From: Halodesulfovibrio aestuarii
GTDB taxonomy: Bacteria; Desulfobacterota; Desulfovibrionia; Desulfovibrionales; Desulfovibrionaceae
Length of the DNA: 64,000 nucleotides
Direction: 5' to 3' (one strand)
Assembly (NCBI RefSeq): GCF_050571805.1
Contig: NZ_CP192219.1
Under the pieces are notes generated by a model. It saw only the letters and a program-made list of their open reading frames with translations, did not search any database and was not told where the DNA came from. Position numbers and translations under genes: made by a program. Of this stretch, positions 17,233 through 24,457 are shown piece by piece (the first letter of the stretch is position 1; the number at the start of each line of letters is the position of its first letter).

Positions 17233-18906
17233 CTATCTGACATCAGGCACAATCAAAAAGCCTTCTTCCGCATTCCCCAAAGCTTCATATCTACCGCAAA
17301 GATAAAACAGTCCCACTATGGCAGAGGTGATGGCATCCAGCTCATCATGAGTGATCTTTGCACGCTTGCTCTGTTGCAACCTGTAGTGATGAAGGAAGTT
17401 CTGCCGTGCTTCCAATTCCTGCGGGGAAGTCAGGCGATCTTCTGACGTCCGATTGCCTGCGTAATTAGCCCAACTCTCTTTTGCGCGTATTTTTTTCGGC
17501 CTGCTCACTGTGGAATTGTTTTTTGCCTGCATTTCCTCTGTCTGTCGAGCTGCATCCTGTATAAACCGGCCGGTAATACCGAACTCTTTCAGCCCCTCAA
17601 TAAGGTCTTGCAATCCTGCCTGCTTACGCGGAATAGAAAGGATATCCTGCGTTCCTCCGGGATATCCTTCAATAACTTCTAGACCATGTGCCCTGAATTT
17701 TTCCGCCAGCCCCATACCCCGCTGCGTCAACTTCTGCATACTGGGAATAAGACACGGGTAACTTGAAACTCCGCGCTGCTTCAACTGCCGTTCGCATTCA
17801 CGCGTAATACCGCACTGCTCGCGCATCGGGTCGTCATCCCAGAATGATGTTCTGCCATGCGGGATACCGAGCGGCGAATCTATGGAAACAACATCCGCTC
17901 CGGCAGAAAGTGCCACTGCAATCATCTCTTCATCCGTTTTAACACGGGATGTTATAGCCGCATTGCCATGCAGAATGCAGAAGCCTGATTCCCGTTTTTC
18001 AGAAGCCACAAGGTCAATCCCGACAACGCACACATCATCAAGCGGTCTTTCCGCTTGCAGTGTACCATATGTCACAGCAGACGCCTGTTCACTCTTATAC
18101 GCAGAGACGGTAATGCCGGAACGGGGTAACGCATCTTTCGTTTTTGCCCATCTGATTACACTTAATGAATCAGCAAAACGGACAGAAGACTGTACAGCAT
18201 CGGGAATGGAAGCCTTGGCATACATGCGGCGAATACAGGCGTCCAACAACACTTTCTGCGCTTCAACATCCGCATGGTTATAGGTGATCATCCGCCGCAA
18301 CGCAGAGTTGTTCCCGCGGCGATACCTGTGCCATAGCACTGATGCGGTCTCCGAAGTAGTCAGACGAACCAGCCCCGCAGCCTGTTCGATGGCACTTCTG
18401 CCACCGGAAAAACCTGCACGCTTTGCACTGTATCGCAGATCAATATGCACAACGGGTAAAACCAGTTCCGGAAAATGCTTCTGTATAAATTTGCAGTCAT
18501 GCTGCGTGCCATTAAAGGTCACAAGAACCTTTGCGCGCTGTACAGCCTCCACAAAAGGAGCTGGATCCTCCCCTTCAACATACACGCCGTAGGAACTGCC
18601 AAACGACCAGCCAACCATGGTCAGAGAATCATAATACAGGCTGGTTCCTGTTGTTTCGGCACACAGAAACATCACATCATCAGGAAATCCCAAGGCAATT
18701 CTATACAATTCCGTCCCCGGCAGAGAACGCGCGAAAAAGTTCACGTTTCCCGTGCGCAGTGCATGGAAAGAATTCTGCAATGCCGGCACACGAGACTTCG
18801 GCGCTACGTTTTCATACAGCGCCCAGTCCGTTATCCCCTGTTCCCATAGGGATTGCTCCTGCCGTTTGCTGATTCCTTTAATATGAAGGAAGGTGTGTGT
18901 GATCAT
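17233..18906 (-). CDS. Fusion of an RNase H-like (YprB-type DEDD) domain with a DUF429 domain
   Basis: A 557-residue protein. Residues ~1-60 resemble a helix-hairpin segment (IKGISKRQEQSLWEQGITDW). Residues ~75-230 look like the YprB/RecB-C-terminal-like DEDD exonuclease fold: ETTG (84-87), NGTQHDCKFI (132-141), HIDLRY (154-159) and YNHADVEA (209-216). The first acidic residue of the usual D-x-E pair is Cys82, so the catalytic set is incomplete. Residues ~290-540 form a DUF429 domain, itself a predicted RNase H-like nuclease, with GIDLVASEK (296-304), SIDSPLGIP and the HDELDAI C-terminal motif. Function unknown. It begins 20 bases after modB and may share its transcript. Confidence 0.7.
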   Translation of the reverse strand: MITHTFLHIKGISKRQEQSLWEQGITDWALYENVAPKSRVPALQNSFHALRTGNVNFFARSLPGTELYRIALGFPDDVMFLCAETTGTSLYYDSLTMVGWSFGSSYGVYVEGEDPAPFVEAVQRAKVLVTFNGTQHDCKFIQKHFPELVLPVVHIDLRYSAKRAGFSGGRSAIEQAAGLVRLTTSETASVLWHRYRRGNNSALRRMITYNHADVEAQKVLLDACIRRMYAKASIPDAVQSSVRFADSLSVIRWAKTKDALPRSGITVSAYKSEQASAVTYGTLQAERPLDDVCVVGIDLVASEKRESGFCILHGNAAITSRVKTDEEMIAVALSAGADVVSIDSPLGIPHGRTSFWDDDPMREQCGITRECERQLKQRGVSSYPCLIPSMQKLTQRGMGLAEKFRAHGLEVIEGYPGGTQDILSIPRKQAGLQDLIEGLKEFGITGRFIQDAARQTEEMQAKNNSTVSRPKKIRAKESWANYAGNRTSEDRLTSPQELEARQNFLHHYRLQQSKRAKITHDELDAITSAIVGLFYLCGRYEALGNAEEGFLIVPDVR

Positions 18907-18926
18907 CGTAGTTGTGTTCGGTACGC

Positions 18927-19604
18927 CTATATCAGGTTAGGTGACGAAAGTTTTTTCAACGCAATAAAGATTATACAGGAAAAAACGGCCAAAATTGATG
19001 CGAGCACCACTGCCCTGTCAAATTCTCCGCTGAACACGGCATTGTAAATTTCAAGGGACAGCGTATTGGTTTTGCCAATAATATTTCCCCCCAGCATAAG
19101 GGTAATACCCACTTCACCCAATCCTCTACCGAGGGCAAGAAACCAGCCGGTAGCAATACTGCGCCGGATGTTGGGAAGAAGTACCAGCCAAAAGGTTTCC
19201 CAGTCGCTTTTACCCAGCACATGGGCTAGTTCCGCCAAACGGCGAACATCCCCCCGCAATGCTGTTTCAACAGATTTTACCATAAGCGGCAGCCCCGCAA
19301 CAAATGATGCGATGACCACACCTGTAAAACTGAAGACTATATCCACAGGAAGCGCATGACCGATAAGGCCGGAACGCCCAAGCAGCATCAGCAGCACAAA
19401 TCCCGTGGCAATAGGTGGAAACACCAGTGGCAGCGTCACAAGAAAATCCACAACAGAGCGCATCATGCTTTTTTTACTGGTAAGATAATAGCCAAGCAAA
19501 ACGCCGCTTACTAAGTGCAGCAAACCAACAAGCCCCAGAGTCTTAACAGTAAGATACAAAGGAGCCGTGGTTTGCTGCTCTGATAAAATTGCAACAAAGT
19601 CCAT
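18927..19604 (-). CDS. modB: Molybdate/tungstate ABC transporter permease
   Basis: A 225-residue inner-membrane permease with five to six predicted helices and the BPD-permease EAA loop (ELAHVLGKSDWETFWLVLLPNIRRSIATG, ~123-152) that docks the ATPase. The conserved ALGRGLGEVGITLMLGGNI segment (~157-175) is characteristic of ModB/WtpB/TupB. It starts 5 bases after the modA stop, so the pair is an operon. No ATPase gene (modC) follows; it must be supplied from elsewhere. Confidence 0.88.
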   Translation of the reverse strand: MDFVAILSEQQTTAPLYLTVKTLGLVGLLHLVSGVLLGYYLTSKKSMMRSVVDFLVTLPLVFPPIATGFVLLMLLGRSGLIGHALPVDIVFSFTGVVIASFVAGLPLMVKSVETALRGDVRRLAELAHVLGKSDWETFWLVLLPNIRRSIATGWFLALGRGLGEVGITLMLGGNIIGKTNTLSLEIYNAVFSGEFDRAVVLASILAVFSCIIFIALKKLSSPNLI

Positions 19605-19609
19605 ACAGA

Positions 19610-20338
19610 CTACAGTCCATGTTTACGAACGATAGCCTGTGCTTCCGGCGTGTTGAGGAACTGTAAAAAGTCCTGCTGCTCTTTTTTCTGCGATGCATTG
19701 GCAAGCACACCTACAACGATAGAAATCGGGGAATACAGTGAGTCATCCACCAACACATATCCGCCGAGCTTATCAGCAACATTCAACGCGTGAGTAAGGT
19801 TCAGGAACCCCATATCAACCTCGTTGGTTGCAATGTAGGAAAATACCTGAGGAACGGTGGAAACTTCCAGCAGTTTAGGCTGAATAGAAGGGAGCCTGCC
19901 ACTGGACTGCAAAAATTCACGTGCAGCTTTTCCGTAAATAGCCTTTTTTGCATCAGGCAGAGCAATGCGACTTACGTGCGGGTTATCCAGATCTGCAACG
20001 GTTGATGCCTTTACAGATTTTGAAAATGCCAGCACAAGTTTTCCGCGACCGAGTTCCTGTGCAGATTGCATCGGAAGATGTGCTCTTTCCAAAAAGCTGC
20101 TGTCACCTAGAACCAGACCGACTTTATCTTTCTGTTTCGCCAACGTGGTCACACGGGCCATATTACCGAAAATAAGGTCAACAGTATGCCCAGTCTTCTG
20201 CGTATACGCAGAAGTAAGTGCAGTTACCATTTTTTTATATCCGGCACCGGAAGCCAGAACAACAGTATCTGCCCAGCCTGTTGTTACAGATGAAACAAGC
20301 AGGAACACGCCCAAGATCGCAATCCGAAGTAAATTCAT
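19610..20338 (-). CDS. modA: Periplasmic molybdate/tungstate-binding protein
   Basis: A 242-residue protein with a Sec signal peptide (cleavage after about residue 23, SVTTGWADTV) and a type II periplasmic binding fold. It opens with the ModA-like VVLASGAGYKKMVTAL segment (~26-41), has an FGNMARV oxyanion-loop region (~57-63), and a C-terminal FLQFLNTPEAQAIVRKHGL that is classic for ModA. Whether the ligand is molybdate or tungstate cannot be told. A TAAGGACAAATACT ribosome binding region precedes the ATG. Sulfate reducers need both metals for formate dehydrogenases. Confidence 0.85.
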   Translation of the reverse strand: MNLLRIAILGVFLLVSSVTTGWADTVVLASGAGYKKMVTALTSAYTQKTGHTVDLIFGNMARVTTLAKQKDKVGLVLGDSSFLERAHLPMQSAQELGRGKLVLAFSKSVKASTVADLDNPHVSRIALPDAKKAIYGKAAREFLQSSGRLPSIQPKLLEVSTVPQVFSYIATNEVDMGFLNLTHALNVADKLGGYVLVDDSLYSPISIVVGVLANASQKKEQQDFLQFLNTPEAQAIVRKHGL

Positions 20339-20531
20339 AGTATTTGTCCTTAGATAGATACAAAAAAAATGACGGTATACTGATCATTTTCTATGTAAGG
20401 ACAACCATGAAGACAACGGAGTCACGTAAACAATAAAAAACGTGACATTACTCTTACGACGGTTACTACAGGCAAATAGTACGACACAAAAGAATTTCTT
20501 CCCTTCTGTTTCTTCCCCCACAAAACTAAAT

Positions 20532-20589
20532 GCCGCCTCCACTATATGAGGAGGCGGCAAAGGGCTGCAGGAGGAAAAAACAAGCAGCC
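20532..20589 (-). promoter_or_regulatory. Structured leader upstream of modA (possible Mo/W-cofactor riboswitch)
   Basis: On the minus strand two adjacent stems form: GGCTGC / GCAGCC (20584-20589 with 20563-20568) and a 9-bp GCCGCCTCC / GGAGGCGGC (20550-20558 with 20532-20540). They lie ~200 bases before modA, in the 440-base gap after the stress-protein operon. No T-run follows, so it is not a plain terminator. Moco/Tuco riboswitches often precede molybdate transport genes, but I could not match the consensus base by base. The rest of 20339-20778 holds no gene. Confidence 0.3.
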
Positions 20590-20778
20590 GGTACGGAACA
20601 ATTAGCCACATAAGTTGCATATGCCTCTTTCTGCCACAAGAGGCTCATGCAGTTACGTGTCCGAGGTAAATTTGTAATCTGCTTCTGTGTCAAAGAGACA
20701 CGCGGAGCAGGTTCCGCTGTGGTATTTTTTTATAGGTTACTTGAGTAGATAGAACTTCTTTGAACTCACAACAAAAGC

Positions 20779-21129
20779 CTATAAAAATAGGCTCATAATG
20801 TAATCGAGCACGAACCAGCACGCACCTAGCAAGGCAAACAGCAAGACAACTTTACCAATTGCATTCTGCGGTTTTACCAGTTCAATCAGCTGCTTTTCGT
20901 CATCAATAGACTGCACGGTGTAATAGCGCGGCTTTTCGGACTTCATTGCAAACACAACAAGCCCACCCTTTACAACCTGAGACTCAGACAGCACCATATG
21001 GTCAAATTTCCGCTGCTCATTTGCGTCTACATCCATAAATGTGTAGGCGCTATACTGCATATTCTCCTGAGAAAGAGTATCCAGTTCTTCTACAGTCTCA
21101 CATTCTTCTGCTGCTACACTTACGCTCAT
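20779..21129 (-). CDS. Small protein with a C-terminal membrane anchor, coupled to the usp gene
   Basis: About 116 residues. An acidic soluble N-terminal part (with SVAAEECETVEELD) is followed by a beta-rich middle and one C-terminal hydrophobic helix (IGKVVLLFALLGACWFVLDYIMSLFL), so it is probably tail-anchored in the inner membrane facing the cytoplasm. The ATG at 21129 overlaps the stop of the upstream tandem usp gene as ATGA, which fixes this start over the longer frame to 21162 and shows translational coupling. I do not recognise the family; the genetic link implies a role with the stress proteins and the TauE/SafE permease. Confidence 0.7.
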   Translation of the reverse strand: MSVSVAAEECETVEELDTLSQENMQYSAYTFMDVDANEQRKFDHMVLSESQVVKGGLVVFAMKSEKPRYYTVQSIDDEKQLIELVKPQNAIGKVVLLFALLGACWFVLDYIMSLFL

Positions 21130-21989
21130 TGGGCCTGCTCCTTTACGATAAGTACGGGACACGCACTGCTATATACAAGTTTATGTACTACCCCGCCCAC
21201 AAGAAGGTGGGAAAGCTTACTGCGTGAACACGCCCCTATGACAATCAACCCTGCATCACTCTTCTGAGCCTCTTCTACAAGAACCTCGTGCGGAGGATTG
21301 CCGTAGCGCACTGCCACATCAAAGTCTCTCACATCAGCAGAAGCAACGATATTTTTTATAGACTCCACGGCCAGTTCTGTTTTCTCGACAGCGGCACTTT
21401 CTACAACCGGAGATAGGCTGAACGCCTCCATATCCATTTCGTAAGCGATTCCAGCCGTCAGCCGTGAGCCATACCGTTCTGCCAGAGCACAAGCCTGACG
21501 TGCGGCAATGCCAGCTTCTGCACTTCCGTCATACGCTAAGAAAATGTTCTGCACTGACAATTCCTTGTCTCCGGTAATGATCAGCAGATCAATATCCGAA
21601 TGACGCACAACCGTACCGGCAACTGAGCCGATCACAACAGAATGTAACAGCTGGGAAGAGTGTGTACCAAGGGCAACTATGTCACTGCCAAGAGCTTCTA
21701 TCTGCTCTGCAAGCACATCCGCAGGGTTGCCCGTTAAAAAATGTCCCCGCACCTGCACACCATCTGCTTTGCACATGGCGACAGCATCATTAAGAGCGTT
21801 ACGAATGCTGTCGTACATTTCGTACAACACACTTGCATCGCCTTGGATACGCAAATTCCCCTGATATTCCGGACAAACCGTAACAATATCAACTATGGAG
21901 TTTTCAGAACGTGCAAAGCGTGCTGCCTGCCGAACTATGTCCATTGAGGATTCTGCGCCGTCGAAGGCCACAAGCATTTTTTTATACAT
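21126..21989 (-). CDS. Tandem universal stress protein (two UspA domains)
   Basis: About 287 residues forming two UspA folds (~1-140 and ~145-285). Each shows the family start (MYKKMLVAFDGAESSMDIV and VQNIFLAYDGSAEAGIAA) and the ATP-binding GxxGx9G(S/T) region: GTHSSQLLHSVVIGSVAGTVV in the first and GACSRSKLSHLLVGGVVHKLV in the second. Both domains are therefore probably ATP-binding. The ATG at 21989 has an AGAAGGG site and is preferred to the longer frame from 22022. It is 36 bases downstream of the TauE/SafE gene. Usp proteins act in stress survival. Confidence 0.9.
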   Translation of the reverse strand: MYKKMLVAFDGAESSMDIVRQAARFARSENSIVDIVTVCPEYQGNLRIQGDASVLYEMYDSIRNALNDAVAMCKADGVQVRGHFLTGNPADVLAEQIEALGSDIVALGTHSSQLLHSVVIGSVAGTVVRHSDIDLLIITGDKELSVQNIFLAYDGSAEAGIAARQACALAERYGSRLTAGIAYEMDMEAFSLSPVVESAAVEKTELAVESIKNIVASADVRDFDVAVRYGNPPHEVLVEEAQKSDAGLIVIGACSRSKLSHLLVGGVVHKLVYSSACPVLIVKEQAQ

Positions 21990-22025
21990 TCGTAACGCCC
22001 TTCTATACTTAGATGAGATCAAGCT

Positions 22026-23093
22026 TTATACGTTGGTACCAGCAGCCATTGCCATCTGACGTTCTTTTCTGCGTCCTACAATCATTGCTTTAAGAATGAT
22101 GAATGCACCAACACCGAGAGCAAAACACATAAGACCGAAGCTGGTTTTACTCATGCTGGAGATAAGAGTTGCATCCCAGTTAATAGCTTCAAGTTGCTTG
22201 AGATATTTAGGAATTGCAAGACCGCGGCTGAAAGCAACGATTAACATAATGGTCGCCATTACGTATTTGATTACATAGTCTTTTACGTACGTAGTACCGA
22301 TAGCACCAAGCTGTACGCCGAAGAGAGAACCTGCGAGGATGATGAGGGTAAGGCGAATATCTACCATTCCGTAGAATGCCCAGATAAGTGTACCGCCGAG
22401 TCCCATAACAAACGCTACAACAAGTTCGGTTGCGGATGCCATAAGGCTGGACATACCGATGATGTAAATCATACCCGGTACACCTGCGAAACCGCCAACA
22501 GCGATGGTTGCTGCAAGCAGACCAGCGGCAAGGCCAACCGGTGCGGTAAACCAGAATGAAATGCGGATGTTGCTGCCTTTAAAGTTTACCATCGGCCACA
22601 GTTCAATGCTCTGCAATTTCTTAGCAATGTTGGTTACTTTTTCTTCGCCACCATTACGTTTAGTGGTGATAGCATCTTTCATAACAAAGCTGCCCACTGT
22701 AACCAGAACAAATACAAACGCTAAGGAAACATACAGGTTTGAACCGGCAGGGCCCCATAGTTCCAGAATAAGCTTCTGGATCTGGATACCAATCTGAACA
22801 CCGACTTCAGCAGAAACGCCGACAATCAGTCCCAATTTGATATCTACCTGCCCGTATTTGTAGCGTTTTAATGCACCTACAAGAGCTTTAGGAAATTTAT
22901 GACACATGTTACTTGCTACAGCTACAGGTCCCGGAACACCGAGACTCATCATACCCGGAGTAAGAACAAATGCACCACCGGAGCCGATAAAGCCACTTAC
23001 CAGTCCGCCAACAAATCCAACGAAGAACAAGAACAGCACACCCACCAGAGACAGGTCTACAAAGCGTGCGCCATCTAATAATAAATCATGCAT
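22026..23093 (-). CDS. TauE/SafE family (sulfite/sulfonate exporter-like) permease
   Basis: A 355-residue membrane protein with about eight to nine helices and the two TauE/SafE repeats. The first holds GLVSGFIGSGGAFVLTPGMM (~30-49) and the second AGLLAATIAVGGFAGVPGMIYIIG, each with the characteristic GxGGG-P pattern. This family exports sulfite, sulfoacetate or thiosulfate in several bacteria. In a sulfate reducer flanked by two Usp genes it could relieve sulfite stress; that is inference. A GGAGATATACC site precedes the ATG. Confidence 0.9.
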   Translation of the reverse strand: MHDLLLDGARFVDLSLVGVLFLFFVGFVGGLVSGFIGSGGAFVLTPGMMSLGVPGPVAVASNMCHKFPKALVGALKRYKYGQVDIKLGLIVGVSAEVGVQIGIQIQKLILELWGPAGSNLYVSLAFVFVLVTVGSFVMKDAITTKRNGGEEKVTNIAKKLQSIELWPMVNFKGSNIRISFWFTAPVGLAAGLLAATIAVGGFAGVPGMIYIIGMSSLMASATELVVAFVMGLGGTLIWAFYGMVDIRLTLIILAGSLFGVQLGAIGTTYVKDYVIKYVMATIMLIVAFSRGLAIPKYLKQLEAINWDATLISSMSKTSFGLMCFALGVGAFIILKAMIVGRRKERQMAMAAGTNV

Positions 23094-23117
23094 GGTATAT
23101 CTCCTGACTACTTGCCA

Positions 23118-23429
23118 CTAAGCATTAACGGTGGCGCGGGTGCGGGTCTCTTTACGAGGGGTTGCTTCTGCAGCCTTAGTCTTTCTGCCTGCACTTGAAG
23201 AAGCTTCAATGCCAAGGGCTGTCCAGACGTTGCTGGCAAAGTTGCCATGAACATAGGAGAACAAAAATACGGTAGCAACAGGCAGCAGACAGTATGCGCC
23301 ACCTTTTGCGTACAATTCTACCATTGGATCTGCATAGTAAAACGCAGCAGAGTATAAAGCGACACTTACTGCGCCAAATAACAAGGCATTAATTTTAGCT
23401 TTTTTCTTTCTATCATGAGCGGTATTCAT
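23118..23429 (-). CDS. Small two-helix membrane protein linked to TauE/SafE
   Basis: A 103-residue protein with a lysine-rich start (MNTAHDRKKKAKIN), two hydrophobic helices (~15-32 and ~42-62) joined by a YADPMVELYAKGG loop, and a basic Ala/Thr/Arg-rich tail (~75-103). A clear GAAGGAG site precedes the ATG and it lies 25 bases before the TauE/SafE gene, so it may be an accessory subunit. Not recognised as a named family. Confidence 0.7.
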   Translation of the reverse strand: MNTAHDRKKKAKINALLFGAVSVALYSAAFYYADPMVELYAKGGAYCLLPVATVFLFSYVHGNFASNVWTALGIEASSSAGRKTKAAEATPRKETRTRATVNA

Positions 23430-23462
23430 AACTTCTCCTTCAGTACTACCTGCGCTATGGTA

Positions 23463-23630
23463 TTACGCACGCATTTGGGGTCTTTTTCTTGCGTTCTCTG
23501 AAGCCTGTTTTTTCGATGTTGCTTTCTTTCTTTTCTGCTCGTTGACGATAAGACTTGCCATCTCACTATCGCCACTCTCAGCAAATACGACTGCTACAAA
23601 TAATCTTTCTAGCGTCTTAAACAGATTCAC
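23463..23630 (-). CDS. Small basic protein with GTG start and strong ribosome binding site
   Basis: The minus strand encodes 55 residues from a GTG at 23630 preceded by AAAAAGGAGGGCGTT, the strongest Shine-Dalgarno in the operon. The N-terminal half is hydrophobic/amphipathic (NLFKTLERLFVAVVFAESGD) and the C-terminal half is very basic (EQKRKKATSKKQASENARKRPQMRA). It lies between a usp gene and the two-helix membrane protein gene with short spacers, so it belongs to the same operon. The function is unknown; a nucleic-acid- or membrane-binding peptide is plausible. Confidence 0.7.
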   Translation of the reverse strand: MNLFKTLERLFVAVVFAESGDSEMASLIVNEQKRKKATSKKQASENARKRPQMRA

Positions 23631-23686
23631 AACGCCCTCCTTTTTCTAAAGCGTAGGTCTCTGTATTACTCAGCAGTTCCGTTCTG

Positions 23687-24175
23687 CTAAGTATTCGTCA
23701 TAAAAAAATAGGGCACATCTATGTGTAATTGAGCCGGTTTGCATTCCTCGCATCTTAGAATAACAAACTCTACTTCTCTCGTTTCATTGCAAATATTTCG
23801 CACTGCCTCGTTAAAGCTCGAAAACACAACAACCTGCCTAGCATGTATGGTTGCTATTGAATTTGGTAATTTCGCGACCTCCTCGCTGAAAATTCGTTTA
23901 AAAGAACGGTTCGAAGATTCAAGAAACTGTTTGCCCAGCTGCTCTGCTTTTGCTTTACCCTGCACGCATGCAAACAAAAGTTCGCACTGCAAACGTGCTG
24001 CAATTGGCAACGCAGCCTGAATAACCTGCCGTTCGGCTGGCTCTCCGTCATAGGCGACGATAATCTTTTTCTGCTTATCATCGGCCTTCATCATGTCCAA
24101 AGCCGTATCCCACTCGCCTGCTTCTGCAAAAGCGGCTGCTGTGGTTATGGACTCCAACATTTTCATTATCTTCAT
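23687..24175 (-). CDS. UspA-like stress protein with N-terminal extension
   Basis: A 162-residue protein with a ~36-residue helical N-terminal extension followed by a UspA core (KKIIVAYDGEPAERQVIQAALPIAARL, ~36-62). The nucleotide loop GxxGxxxxxxxxxG is not recognisable; the C-terminus instead has FVILRCEECKPAQLHIDVPYF, so ATP binding is doubtful. It is first in the operon usp - small basic protein - membrane protein - tauE/safE - tandem usp - anchored protein, and its start lies just downstream of the sigma-54 type promoter at 24219-24233. Confidence 0.8.
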   Translation of the reverse strand: MKIMKMLESITTAAAFAEAGEWDTALDMMKADDKQKKIIVAYDGEPAERQVIQAALPIAARLQCELLFACVQGKAKAEQLGKQFLESSNRSFKRIFSEEVAKLPNSIATIHARQVVVFSSFNEAVRNICNETREVEFVILRCEECKPAQLHIDVPYFFMTNT

Positions 24176-24218
24176 GAATTATCTCACCATTCTCCTCGTG
24201 GGTATTGCTCACTAGTTA

Positions 24219-24233
24219 GCAGCATTCATGCCA
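24219..24233 (-). promoter_or_regulatory. Sigma-54 (-24/-12) promoter of the usp - tauE/safE operon
   Basis: Read on the minus strand, TGGCATGAATGCTGC matches the sigma-54 consensus TGGCAY-N6-TGCW with the obligatory GG-N10-GC spacing. The predicted transcription start is near 24207, some 30 bases before the first usp ATG. Sigma-54 promoters need an NtrC-type activator; one is encoded at 26476-27843. Confidence 0.65.
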
Positions 24234-24301
24234 ACTAATAATATACTGTTTTATTTAACTTTATTCTAAAGGTGCGTTTTTGCAGCATCAAAAACTGTTA
24301 C

Positions 24302-24394
24302 AAATTACAGCAAACACAACTCTTCCGCTGTAATTTGCAGCATTTCGTTTGCAACATTGGATGATTTCATAGAATCATTGCTGCAATTTACAGC
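24302..24394. promoter_or_regulatory. Phased palindromic sites, likely enhancer sites of the NtrC-type regulator
   Basis: GCTGTAATTTGCAGC (24327-24341) and GCTGCAATTTACAGC (24380-24394) are near-palindromes and near reverse complements of each other. A half-match AAATTACAGC lies at 24302-24311. Centres are ~53 and ~28 bases apart, close to whole helical turns. The two full sites lie ~125 and ~180 bases upstream of the predicted sigma-54 start, a typical enhancer distance, and between the divergent usp and receiver-Lon genes. Confidence 0.55.
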
Positions 24395-24457
24395 AACAGA
24401 ATGCGTAGATTTACAAATATCAACCTGATATACATAGATAAACAAAAGGCGGGAAAG

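Noticed and set aside
24271..24286. Possible plus-strand sigma-54 promoter (AAGGTGCGTTTTTGCA) for the receiver-Lon gene
   Set aside because: The GG and GC elements are 9 instead of 10 bases apart, which normally abolishes sigma-54 recognition.
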